DNA of 9,688 bases from Candidatus Saccharibacteria bacterium UBA5152 (GCA_002413755.1 DHXQ01000030.1:1-9688); one strand, 5' to 3'; shown: positions 1 to 5,787, counted from the first letter of the stretch. The notes: generated from the letters alone by a model not told the origin. Numbers and translations: made by a program.

Positions 1-164
1 ATAATTTTTTTGATGCTTCGTTTGCCTTGCGGCTCGAGCAGGGGCTCAGATTGAGGTTCGAGTGGTTGCGGTGCGCCTGGCGCCACGTCATCGCTTGGCA
101 TCTCTGTGGTTTCCGTATTTTCCGTCGGAGTATTGTTAGGTTGCTGTAAAGACTCGTTATCCAT
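1..164 (-). CDS. N-terminal part of an unidentified Pro/Glu-rich protein (runs off left edge)
   Basis: Only the first 54 codons are in the window. The ATG at 164 is preceded by the Shine-Dalgarno sequence AAGGTG (171-176) with a 6-nt spacer, which makes this start convincing. The visible part is acidic and low-complexity, rich in Asn, Thr, Pro, Glu and Gln, with repeated short Pro-Leu-Glu/Pro-Gln units, and it turns basic at the end (GKRSIKKI). A disordered acidic cytoplasmic tail followed by a Lys/Arg cluster is common just before a first membrane helix, so a membrane protein is plausible, but this is inference because the rest is missing. It is transcribed divergently from the membrane protein at 325. 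I do not recognise the family. Confidence 0.75.
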   Translation of the reverse strand, partial: MDNESLQQPNNTPTENTETTEMPSDDVAPGAPQPLEPQSEPLLEPQGKRSIKKI

Positions 165-195
165 GCCTGCCACCTTAGTTATGCTGTTTAAACCT

Positions 196-201
196 AGTAT
201 A
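196..201 (-). promoter_or_regulatory. Probable -10 box of the left-edge gene
   Basis: On the minus strand this reads TATACT, about 32 nt upstream of the ATG at 164. It predicts a 5' leader of roughly 25 nt containing the Shine-Dalgarno site at 171-176. No good -35 hexamer is visible. The palindrome GTTTAAAC (186-193) lies at the predicted start of transcription and could be a regulator site, which is speculative. The rest of the 160-bp divergent intergenic region shows no clear hairpin. Confidence 0.4.
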
Positions 202-312
202 ACTCGCTCATGCTTATAAAGACTAATCTCAAAAAGTACCGGCCCGACCGAATGTATGCTAGTACCGCAAACAATTACCCGATCGATCCAGCACCTTCGC
301 CTGGCAATAGTG

Positions 313-318
313 TATTAT
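313..318 (+). promoter_or_regulatory. -10 box (TATTAT) for leaderless transcript of the 325 gene
   Basis: TATTAT ends 6 nt before the ATG at 325, so transcription would begin at or next to the A of the start codon. No Shine-Dalgarno site is present before this ATG. The same geometry recurs at several other genes in the window, which is the main support. No convincing -35 hexamer is seen. Confidence 0.5.
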
Positions 319-324
319 TCCAGT

Positions 325-996
325 ATGGAACAGCATCGACGCCGTTTTAGTCCAGTCATCATCATACTAGCCGTGGTCGTACTCATCGCGGTCCTCGGTG
401 TCTCGGGCTGGTTCGCGTATCAAAAATTCCACAAACCAGCATCTGCCAAATCAACGAATGCAGCAACCAAGACTCCAACGGTTCAGGTAACCGCACCGCT
501 CCGTGACTTCAGCAGTGATACCTACGGCATTTCGCTCAAGATTCCGACCGATTGGAAAGAGTCAAAGACTAATCCGCATGCCGCCATGCTTATCGGCAAA
601 GATGCGGTCAACGACGTCGAGTTTACCCTGATGGTCAGCAAAGACATCCCCGATGTCACCCTGGCCTGCACCTATGTAATCAAAGATTCCGAGGATCTGA
701 CCTACACCAGCCCACTCCCCGGCCAACGCTCAATAACCAAGCTGACGTACACCTCGATCAGCCCGGACCTCAAGACACTCTGCGGCATGATGATAACCGG
801 CAATTACGCCGCAAAAGCCGGCGATGTACTGGGTATCAAGGGTGACCTGTTCCAAGCCGCCCTGCCCACCAATCGGATCGTCGTCAATGTCTCCAAGTTG
901 AGCTCGTCCACCGAATATCCCACCGTCGAAACCGCCCTCAAATCACCGAGATACACCGAACTGATCGCTGCCCTACAATCGATCCAGTTAAACTAA
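325..996 (+). CDS. Membrane-anchored exported protein, function unknown
   Basis: This is a 223-aa protein with a short basic N-terminus (EQHRRR), one hydrophobic helix at about residues 10-31, a Ser/Thr/Ala/Pro linker (about 36-58) and an extracytoplasmic domain of about 160 residues. The domain begins with a segment resembling PsbP-like or lipoprotein-type folds (YGISLKIPTDWKES), but the match is too weak to name a family. Two cysteines (about 115 and 153) could form a disulfide outside the cell. I chose the ATG at 325 over the in-frame ATG at 256 because the extra 23 residues are atypical and the -10 box TATTAT lies exactly 6 nt upstream of 325. There is no lipobox. It is divergent from the left-edge gene, and no terminator is seen after the stop. 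Confidence 0.75.
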   Translation: MEQHRRRFSPVIIILAVVVLIAVLGVSGWFAYQKFHKPASAKSTNAATKTPTVQVTAPLRDFSSDTYGISLKIPTDWKESKTNPHAAMLIGKDAVNDVEFTLMVSKDIPDVTLACTYVIKDSEDLTYTSPLPGQRSITKLTYTSISPDLKTLCGMMITGNYAAKAGDVLGIKGDLFQAALPTNRIVVNVSKLSSSTEYPTVETALKSPRYTELIAALQSIQLN

Positions 997-1003
997 CTCC
1001 CGC

Positions 1004-1032
1004 TTGACATCACCGCATCGACGTAATACAGT
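1004..1032 (+). promoter_or_regulatory. Sigma-70-type promoter of the HTH regulator
   Basis: A perfect -35 TTGACA (1004-1009) is followed by a 17-bp spacer and a -10 TACAGT (1027-1032, 4 of 6 to consensus). Predicted transcription start is near 1039, giving a leader of about 14 nt. AGG at 1041-1043 may act as a weak Shine-Dalgarno site. The promoter lies just 8 bp downstream of the previous stop codon. Confidence 0.6.
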
Positions 1033-1050
1033 TAACTCATAGGTTAACTA
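1030..1050 (+). promoter_or_regulatory. Candidate autoregulatory operator: two GTTAAC palindromes
   Basis: Two copies of the palindrome GTTAAC (1031-1036 and 1043-1048) are spaced 12 bp apart and share flanking bases: AGTTAACT and GGTTAACT. They overlap the -10 box and the predicted transcription start of the downstream HTH gene. A repressor bound here would block RNA polymerase, so autorepression by the HTH protein is the natural inference, as in many ArsR-family genes. Confidence 0.5.
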
Positions 1051-1052
1051 TT

Positions 1053-1388
1053 ATGAACATCCCTTACGATTCACCCCAGCTTGATAGTGTGCTCGACGCC
1101 TTGGCCAACCAAAAGCGCCGCGGCATTATTCATGACCTGGCACTGCAACCGGCCACTGTCGGGCAACTGGCCCGCGATCACGACCTGACACTGCCGGCGA
1201 TCCACAAGCACATCCGGATACTGGAAAATGCCCGGCTGATTATCCGCCGGAAATCCGGCCGCACCAACTTCGTGGCCCTCGATACCGCAACTCTCGGTCT
1301 GGCCCAAAGCTGGATCGCTCAATATCACACGGCCTGGGGCAATCCCCGCGCTACCCTAGAGAATTACATTTCCAGGATGCAGGAATGA
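1053..1388 (+). CDS. ArsR-type winged-helix transcriptional regulator
   Basis: This 111-aa DNA-binding protein is the usual length for ArsR/SmtB-like single-domain regulators. Helices at about residues 10-30 (LDALANQKRRGIIHDL) match the start of the fold. The helix-turn-helix spans about 34-62 (TVGQLARDHDLTLPAIHKHI), and a basic wing follows (about 62-76, IIRRKSGRTNFVAL). It contains no cysteine, so classical metal sensing is unlikely; it resembles the non-metal HTH regulators often found beside YCII or SRPBCC-domain genes. A YCII fragment does lie immediately downstream in the same frame. The ATG at 1053 is set by the promoter and operator just upstream. The last codon is followed by TGA, used here as a genuine stop. 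Confidence 0.85.
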   Translation: MNIPYDSPQLDSVLDALANQKRRGIIHDLALQPATVGQLARDHDLTLPAIHKHIRILENARLIIRRKSGRTNFVALDTATLGLAQSWIAQYHTAWGNPRATLENYISRMQE

Positions 1389-1547
1389 CGCCTGGACGGT
1401 GTCATGCCAGTCCAGGACAAGCCCGCCACCGGTTACACGATCATCACCGCCGACAGCATGGACGAAGCCACCGAGCTAGCCAAGGGTTGCCCGCTGATGT
1501 CCACCACCGATAGCGCTGTCTGCGTCTACGAAGCATTGCCAATGTAG
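1389..1547 (+). pseudogene. C-terminal remnant of a YCII-domain protein
   Basis: Reading on in the same frame after the TGA of the HTH gene gives 52 codons to TAG at 1545-1547. The part from the first ATG (1404) is 47 aa. The segment GYTIITADSMDEATELAK, then GCPL, and the ending VYEALPM match the second half of YCII/DGPF-type ferredoxin-like domains (beta strand, Asp/Glu-containing helix, final strand). The first half of such a domain (about 50 residues, including its first strand) is absent. No Shine-Dalgarno site or -10 box precedes ATG 1404. The likely history is a deletion that removed the start of a YCII gene originally following the HTH gene. It could instead be a real 47-aa product, which I think less likely. 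Confidence 0.6.
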
Positions 1548-1562
1548 TACAAACGATCCAGG

Positions 1563-1571
1563 TGCTATACT
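1563..1571 (+). promoter_or_regulatory. Extended -10 (TGC TATACT) for leaderless histidine phosphatase transcript
   Basis: TATACT (1566-1571) is preceded by TGC, the extended -10 element, and ends 6 nt before the ATG at 1578. No Shine-Dalgarno site is present, so the transcript probably begins at the start codon. The region where a -35 box would sit overlaps the stop of the YCII remnant and is poor. Confidence 0.55.
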
Positions 1572-1577
1572 CAGTCC

Positions 1578-2120
1578 ATGGCAATTTCAATCACCTATTT
1601 CGTACATGGCACCACAACCGACAATGAGAAGGATATCTCATCAGGCATTGCTGATGCCGGGCTCTCAGATTTGGGTATACAACAATCGATTACCCTCAGA
1701 GATCAGATAGATATCCAGAGTTTTGACGTCGTATTCTGCTCAGACTTACAACGAGCTATAGATTCAGCCAAGCTCACTTTTGAAGATAAAGTGCCGATTG
1801 TTATCGACCCCCGCTTACGTGAATGTGACTACGGCGACTACAACGCCCAAGCCTCCAGCATTGTTGAACCATTGCAGGAAAAAGCTATAACCGAACGCTT
1901 TCCAAATGGCGAGTCGTACGAGGACGTCAAAGCTCGGCTGGCTGATTTCCTGTCCGACCTTAAGCGAAATTACGACGGCCAGCATGTCGCTATCGTTGCC
2001 CACAAAGCCCCGCAATTGGCACTCGACGTGCTGTTAGGCGGCAAAAACTGGGAGCAAGCATTCGCCGAAGACTGGCGCATTACCAAAAGGTGGCAGCCGG
2101 GCTGGACTTACCTGTCATAA
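1578..2120 (+). CDS. Histidine phosphatase family protein, VHG variant
   Basis: This is a 180-aa member of the phosphoglycerate mutase-like histidine phosphatase superfamily (branch 1), probably cytoplasmic, with unknown substrate. The catalytic motif near the N-terminus reads FVHGTTT rather than the usual RHGET. His10, which would carry the phosphate, is kept, but the preceding Arg that binds phosphate is Val9. Other landmarks are present: SDLQRA with Arg59 (55-60), LREC with Glu82 (80-83), and the second active-site His142 in AHKAP. Similar VHG proteins, as I recall, form a coherent subfamily in CPR and some Gram-positive bacteria, so this is probably a subfamily trait rather than damage. 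Its codons look more AT-rich than those of its neighbours, which may hint at separate ancestry. Confidence 0.85.
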   Translation: MAISITYFVHGTTTDNEKDISSGIADAGLSDLGIQQSITLRDQIDIQSFDVVFCSDLQRAIDSAKLTFEDKVPIVIDPRLRECDYGDYNAQASSIVEPLQEKAITERFPNGESYEDVKARLADFLSDLKRNYDGQHVAIVAHKAPQLALDVLLGGKNWEQAFAEDWRITKRWQPGWTYLS

Positions 2121-2144
2121 AGTTGTAGTCGCTCTATCAACTAG

Positions 2145-2173
2145 TTGACAATATTTATCATAAGTGCTATAAT
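2145..2173 (+). promoter_or_regulatory. Near-perfect sigma-70 promoter for the EamA transporter
   Basis: TTGACA (2145-2150), a 17-bp spacer and TATAAT (2168-2173) are all consensus, and TGC before the -10 makes it an extended -10 as well. Transcription should start near 2180. This is the strongest-looking promoter in the window, 25 bp after the phosphatase stop. Confidence 0.85.
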
Positions 2174-2179
2174 GTCATG

Positions 2180-2348
2180 GACTATTGGCTTTTGCCACTC
2201 TCTTGTCTTATAAATTCTTATAAATCGCGCGAACAGCGCATAATCTCGACTCTCATTTATTCTAATCCCGCAAACGAGTCTCAAAGAGTCTAAAACTCAA
2301 AAACTCTCACAAACCGTAAACAACATCAAATAACAAAGGAAACATACT
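2180..2348 (+). other. Long 5' untranslated leader of the EamA gene, with repeats
   Basis: The predicted mRNA leader is about 169 nt, the longest in the window, and AT-rich. It contains a perfect tandem duplication of TCTTATAAAT (2206-2215 and 2216-2225). GACTCT (2248-2253) can pair with AGAGTC (2285-2290), and AGAGT of that same segment can instead pair with ACTCT (2303-2307). These pairings exclude each other. Shine-Dalgarno AAAGGA (2335-2340) lies 8 nt before ATG 2349. I recognise no known riboswitch class; an attenuator-like role is only inference. Confidence 0.45.
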
Positions 2349-3221
2349 ATGTGGATATTTTGGGCGCTACTCAGCGCCCTGTCTGCGGCTACGCGCCGCA
2401 CAAATGAAAAAAAATTAACCTTTCAGTTACACCACCTGACCATCGGATTGATGGTCCAGCTGTTTGCGCTACCAATAATACTCGCGGCGGTGCTGCTGCG
2501 CGGCGATATGCTGCCGCTGGCTCACCTCAGCTATAAGTTTTGGCTGCCGCTGATCGCGGTCTGCGTCGGATTCTACCCGCTCAATGCGTTCTTGTACTTT
2601 CAAGCTATCAAGCGCAGCGAAATCTCCAGCGTCTTGCCGATCCAGAGCTTACTGCCAGTTGTCTCGCTGATGCCAGCGTGGCTCATATTACACGAGCTAC
2701 CTTCCCTGATCGCGACCATTGGTACGATCCTGATCGTCGCTGGTGTCTACGCCCTCGGCCTGAAAGGTAAGCGGCTACACCACCCTCTCCGGCCATTTCT
2801 CGAAGAACGCGGCAGCCTGTTTATGCTGCTGTGGGTTGTACTCAACGCCGTTGTAATGGTCGTCGACAAAATCGCTATCCAAGCATCAAATGCGACATTC
2901 TACAGCCTGATCAGTACGATTGGCGCGGTCATCGTGCTATACGTAAACATACGTCTTAAGCATGTCAACGAGTTCGGAGGGCTCAAAAAACATCTCCGGA
3001 ATCTCGGATTAACCGGCAGCCTCCAAGGCACCAGTTACACCACCTATCTGCTGGCCATATCGACCGGCCCGATCGCCTATGCCACTGCCCTGCGCAGCAG
3101 CAACGTCCTGATCGGCTCGCTGCTGGGTATAGTTTTACTCAAAGAAAAACTGACCAAGCCGAAGATACTGTCATTCAGCCTCATCCTGATCGGCGGCGTT
3201 GTCTTAGCGCTCGGATCATAA
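2349..3221 (+). CDS. EamA/DMT-superfamily membrane transporter
   Basis: This 290-aa integral membrane protein has about ten hydrophobic helices arranged as two similar halves, the layout of EamA-type drug/metabolite transporters. Each half ends with the family's characteristic pattern of a Glu-containing loop followed by a Gly-rich helix: ILHELPS then GTILIVAGVYALGL (about 113-138), and LLKEKLT then SLILIGGVVLALG (about 263-289). A charged cytoplasmic linker (about 139-156, KGKRLHHPLRPFLEERG) separates the halves. The substrate cannot be read from sequence; relatives export amino acids, nucleotide-like compounds or other small metabolites. The start at 2349 is supported by the spaced AAAGGA and by the first helix beginning at once. 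It has its own very strong promoter, so it is not simply co-transcribed with the phosphatase. Confidence 0.88.
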   Translation: MWIFWALLSALSAATRRTNEKKLTFQLHHLTIGLMVQLFALPIILAAVLLRGDMLPLAHLSYKFWLPLIAVCVGFYPLNAFLYFQAIKRSEISSVLPIQSLLPVVSLMPAWLILHELPSLIATIGTILIVAGVYALGLKGKRLHHPLRPFLEERGSLFMLLWVVLNAVVMVVDKIAIQASNATFYSLISTIGAVIVLYVNIRLKHVNEFGGLKKHLRNLGLTGSLQGTSYTTYLLAISTGPIAYATALRSSNVLIGSLLGIVLLKEKLTKPKILSFSLILIGGVVLALGS

Positions 3222-3235
3222 AGCCCTCAACCAGA

Positions 3236-3273
3236 AGCAAACACTTCTGACTCGAGAAGCACCTTTGTTTGCT
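3236..3273 (+). repeat. Nested inverted repeat between EamA and hydrolase genes
   Basis: AGCAAACA (3236-3243) is complementary to TGTTTGCT (3266-3273), and inside it CTTCT (3244-3248) is complementary to AGAAG (3255-3259). Together they can fold into a hairpin with a bulge on the 3' arm. The right arm ends in the first base of the next gene's -10 box. There is no U-run directly after it, so it is not a classic intrinsic terminator. Confidence 0.45.
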
Positions 3274-3278
3274 ATGAT
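3270..3278 (+). promoter_or_regulatory. Extended -10 (TGC TATGAT) for the hydrolase
   Basis: TATGAT (3273-3278) with a preceding TGC ends 8 nt before ATG 3287 and 5 nt before the in-frame GTG 3284, so the transcript would be leaderless or nearly so. A purine-rich GGGGG stretch lies between them but is too close to the ATG for ordinary Shine-Dalgarno spacing. Confidence 0.5.
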
Positions 3279-3286
3279 AGGGGGTG

Positions 3287-3853
3287 ATGACAAACATACT
3301 TATCCTGCACGGCACCGGCGTGACGCCCAGATCTAACTGGTTTATGTGGCTCAAAGGCAAGCTGGTGGGCCAGGGGCACCAGGTCTGGCTGCCGCAACTG
3401 CCCGACGCCCACAAGCCCAATGGCAAAACCTACACCGACTTCCTGCTGGCCAACAAAGATTTCAAAATTAACAAAGATACGATCATCATCGGACATTCCT
3501 CCGGTGCCGTCGAAATCCTCAACCTACTCCAGCATTTGCCCGGCCGCACCAAGATTAAGGGCGCCCTGCTGGTCAGCGCCTTCCACGATGACCTCGGCTG
3601 GGACAGCCTGAGCGACCTGATTGACACGCCATTCGACTACGAAAGAATCAAGAAGCATTGCGGCAAGTTTATATTTTTGTATTCTGATGACGATCCGCAC
3701 GTCCCGATTGAGCAACCGAAGTTCCTGGCCGAGCAGCTCGATAGCGACCTGATTGTCTTCGAAGGCCAGGGCCACTTCAACACCGAGACCAGCCCGCACT
3801 ACCAGCGCTTCCCGGAAATACTGCAGTTCATCGAGGAGCTCGAGAACTCCTAA
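3287..3853 (+). CDS. RBBP9/YdeN-type alpha/beta serine hydrolase
   Basis: This 188-aa compact alpha/beta hydrolase matches the RBBP9/YdeN family in length and motifs. The N-terminal strand and oxyanion region is ILILHGTG. The nucleophile elbow is GHSSG with the catalytic Ser at about 71. The acid is in SDDDPHVP (last Asp, about 136), and the catalytic His is in GQGHFN (about 163). The triad is therefore complete. Family members are small cytoplasmic esterases or hydrolases of largely unknown substrate. I use ATG 3287; a GTG directly before it (3284) is an alternative that adds one residue. The following DUF817 gene begins 10 nt after its stop, so the two are probably co-transcribed. The C-terminus ends in an acidic helix (FIEELENS). 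Confidence 0.87.
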   Translation: MTNILILHGTGVTPRSNWFMWLKGKLVGQGHQVWLPQLPDAHKPNGKTYTDFLLANKDFKINKDTIIIGHSSGAVEILNLLQHLPGRTKIKGALLVSAFHDDLGWDSLSDLIDTPFDYERIKKHCGKFIFLYSDDDPHVPIEQPKFLAEQLDSDLIVFEGQGHFNTETSPHYQRFPEILQFIEELENS

Positions 3854-3863
3854 CCGTCAATTC

Positions 3864-4694
3864 GTGAAATACACTAAACACCAGATCATCACCCGACTGA
3901 AGCGCCTGCCCGGCGGCGCGCTGTGGGCGTTTGGTGTTCGGCAAGCCTGGGCGGCACTGTTCGGCGGTTTGTTGCTGGCCGCCATTATATTCACCAAATA
4001 CGTTGACCTGCCGCTGCTGGCCCGCTACGACTGGCTATTCCTCTTCGCCATTGCTGTCCAGCTATTCATGCTGCTCTCAAAATTAGAGAAACCGCACGAA
4101 GTCCTGACGATTCTGCTGTTTCACCTGGTCGGGCTCGGTATGGAACTCTTCAAAACTTCCGCCTCGATTGGTGCCTGGTCGTATCCGGGCGACGCCATCT
4201 TCCGGATTGGCGCCGTGCCGCTGTTTGCCGGCTTCATGTACGCTGCCGTTGGTAGTTACATCGCCCGGTCGTGGCGGGTCATGAATTTATCATTCGATCA
4301 TTATCCGAAGCGTATCTACACCCTGTTGCTAGCCGCGGCCATCTACGCCAACTTTTTCACCCATCACTACATTTACGATTTTCGCTACTTCCTGTTTGCC
4401 GCGGTTGTTGTCTTATTTTTCAGAACTCGGGTCAACTACGTCGTCAGTACCACAGTGCGGCACATGCCCATGGTCGTCGCTTTCGTGCTGATCGCGGTGG
4501 TTATCTGGTTGGCTGAAAATATTGCCACCTTCACCGGTGTCTGGCTCTATCCGAATCAGGTCGCGCACTGGCAGCTGGTCGGCCCGGCAAAAATAGGCTC
4601 CTGGCTGCTGCTGATGATCATTAGCTTCATCATGGTCGATATCTTATATCGTATCCGCGCCAGACTGGCGGTGCGCCAGACTGTTACACTGTAG
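3864..4694 (+). CDS. DUF817 family integral membrane protein
   Basis: A 276-aa multi-spanning protein (about eight helices) with the DUF817 landmarks: HLVGLGMELFK (87-97), WSYPG (105-109), GFMYAAVGSYIARSWR (123-138), YANFFTHH (161-168), AENIATFTG (217-225), WLYPNQ (227-232) and KIGSWLLLMIISF (243-255). The function of the family is unknown; the conserved Glu, His and Asn residues within membrane segments suggest a polar or metal-binding site, which is inference. The frame is open from 3753, but that part overlaps the hydrolase and its predicted peptide is low-complexity, so I place the start at GTG 3864, 10 nt after the hydrolase stop. No clear Shine-Dalgarno site precedes it; translation may depend on ribosomes finishing the hydrolase. 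Confidence 0.85.
   Translation: MKYTKHQIITRLKRLPGGALWAFGVRQAWAALFGGLLLAAIIFTKYVDLPLLARYDWLFLFAIAVQLFMLLSKLEKPHEVLTILLFHLVGLGMELFKTSASIGAWSYPGDAIFRIGAVPLFAGFMYAAVGSYIARSWRVMNLSFDHYPKRIYTLLLAAAIYANFFTHHYIYDFRYFLFAAVVVLFFRTRVNYVVSTTVRHMPMVVAFVLIAVVIWLAENIATFTGVWLYPNQVAHWQLVGPAKIGSWLLLMIISFIMVDILYRIRARLAVRQTVTL
4682..4690 (+). promoter_or_regulatory. Extended -10 (TGT TACACT) within the last codons of DUF817
   Basis: TACACT (4685-4690), preceded by TGT (TGn element), ends 7 nt before ATG 4698, so the next gene could be read from a leaderless transcript. The box lies inside the DUF817 coding sequence. Upstream, GCGCCAGACTG is repeated directly at 4657-4667 and 4673-4683, 16 bp apart, over the region where a -35 box would be expected. 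Confidence 0.45.
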
Positions 4695-4697
4695 TTT

Positions 4698-5240
4698 ATG
4701 ACAGACGTCACCTTCATTACCGGTAATCAATCAAAAGCCGATTACTTGGCGAAATATCTGGGCTTTCCAGTGGCTCACCGCAAGGTTGATTTGGACGAAA
4801 TCCAATCGCTCGACCTGCAGGCTGTTGTCGAGCACAAAGTCCGCCAGGCTTACGAGCTTGTCGGCGGGCCGGTGCTTGTCGAGGATGTGGCACTGGAATT
4901 TGGAGCCCTGGGCCGGCTGCCGGGGACATTTATCAAATTCTACGTCGAAGAAGTCCCGTTCGAAACGATCTGCCGGACGCTCGACGGGTTAGACCGCAGC
5001 GCCATTGGCAAGTGCGGCTATGGCTACTTCGATGGTACTGAAGTTACCTATTTTGAAGGCCAGCTAGCTGGCACGATCGCCGAACATCCGGCCGGCGATA
5101 ATGGCTTCGGCTGGGACAAAATTTTTATCCCTGATGGCTACGATGTAACCCGCGCCGAACTGCCCGAAGAGGACGACAAGAAGACCTACCTCTTGATAAA
5201 ACCTCTGGAAAAGCTAAAAACATTTCTGGAGACTAGATAG
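4698..5240 (+). CDS. Ham1/ITPase-like nucleoside triphosphate pyrophosphatase with altered C-terminal motif
   Basis: A 180-aa cytoplasmic protein of the Ham1/RdgB (inosine triphosphatase) family, which hydrolyses non-canonical purine NTPs such as ITP and XTP to the monophosphate and pyrophosphate. The N-terminal motif ITGNQSK (Thr8, Asn10, Lys13), the acidic VED (61-63), LPGTFIK (74-80) and GFGWDKIF (136-143), followed by DGYD and TRAELPEE, are all in family order. In the canonical family the segment after AE[ML]P carries Lys then Ser-His-Arg, which contact the base and phosphates. Here that stretch reads KKTYLLIK and has no SHR. The enzyme may therefore have a changed substrate range. It is separated from DUF817 by 3 nt and from the convergent cupin gene by 7 nt. 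Confidence 0.85.
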   Translation: MTDVTFITGNQSKADYLAKYLGFPVAHRKVDLDEIQSLDLQAVVEHKVRQAYELVGGPVLVEDVALEFGALGRLPGTFIKFYVEEVPFETICRTLDGLDRSAIGKCGYGYFDGTEVTYFEGQLAGTIAEHPAGDNGFGWDKIFIPDGYDVTRAELPEEDDKKTYLLIKPLEKLKTFLETR

Positions 5241-5247
5241 CGAATAA

Positions 5248-5781
5248 TTAAGCGTGGGTGAAATGGTCGCACAGCAGGCTAAATGTCTCGTCGCCATAGG
5301 TATCATGCGTGGCCGGATTGTCCGCATCGTATAGCGTATTCGATACACCGATGAGCTCGGCTGGCTCGAGCACTGTGTAGGTGTGCATCACAAATGGTGG
5401 AATGTAGAGCGACCGGTGAGTTTTGTCGAGCGTCAACTCGCGCTTACCACCATATACATCTTCGAGGACGAATAAGACCGATCCGCGGGGCAGGGCGATG
5501 ATTTCCTGTTTGATACGATGAAAATGCTTGCCGCCAACAGTGCCCGCCGCCAATCCTGTGGAGTGAAAGGTTCGAATACCCAGCTGCAGTTGCGGCGCCA
5601 GCTCAAGCTCGTGCGGGTCGGTATTGAGCATCCGCTGCAGCACTTCCCTGCCAAATCCAAACAAGACATTCATCAGTCCACCGGACTTGGTTGGCCAAGG
5701 CCCTAAGTCCGATTCGTACACTATGGCGTCCTGAACCGTTAAAGGTTGTGTGGTGGGGATGGCTGCCTGCGGTGAATCCAT
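5248..5781 (-). CDS. RmlC-like cupin protein, possibly sugar-nucleotide related
   Basis: A 177-aa protein with a central cupin barrel at about residues 65-155. The likely metal or substrate ligands are visible: KHFHRIKQE gives His86, His88 and Glu93, and the second cupin motif IPPFVMHTY gives His133. The stretch VLFVLEDVYGGKRELTLDK followed by LYIPPF, and NTLYDADNP, resembles RmlC/WxcM-type dTDP-sugar isomerases and epimerases, so a role in surface-sugar metabolism is possible, but no sugar-nucleotide genes are nearby and a generic cupin is equally possible. ATG 5781 is chosen over GTG 5787 because the -10 box TACAAT (5788-5793, minus strand) ends 6 nt before it, giving a leaderless start. 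No Shine-Dalgarno site is present. Confidence 0.8.
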   Translation of the reverse strand: MDSPQAAIPTTQPLTVQDAIVYESDLGPWPTKSGGLMNVLFGFGREVLQRMLNTDPHELELAPQLQLGIRTFHSTGLAAGTVGGKHFHRIKQEIIALPRGSVLFVLEDVYGGKRELTLDKTHRSLYIPPFVMHTYTVLEPAELIGVSNTLYDADNPATHDTYGDETFSLLCDHFTHA

Positions 5782-5787
5782 AGTCAC

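Noticed and set aside
256..324. Extended N-terminus for the membrane-anchored protein
   Set aside because: The extra 23 residues do not look like a signal region, and the basic-then-hydrophobic signature and the -10 box both point to ATG 325.
2177..2293. A 38-codon frame in the EamA leader as a possible leader peptide
   Set aside because: Its ATG lies only 3 nt after the -10 box, upstream of the expected transcription start near 2180, so the codon is probably not in the mRNA; no Shine-Dalgarno site is present.
3753..3863. Upstream extension of the DUF817 frame
   Set aside because: It overlaps the hydrolase in another frame and gives a Ser/Arg-rich low-complexity peptide typical of a shadow frame.
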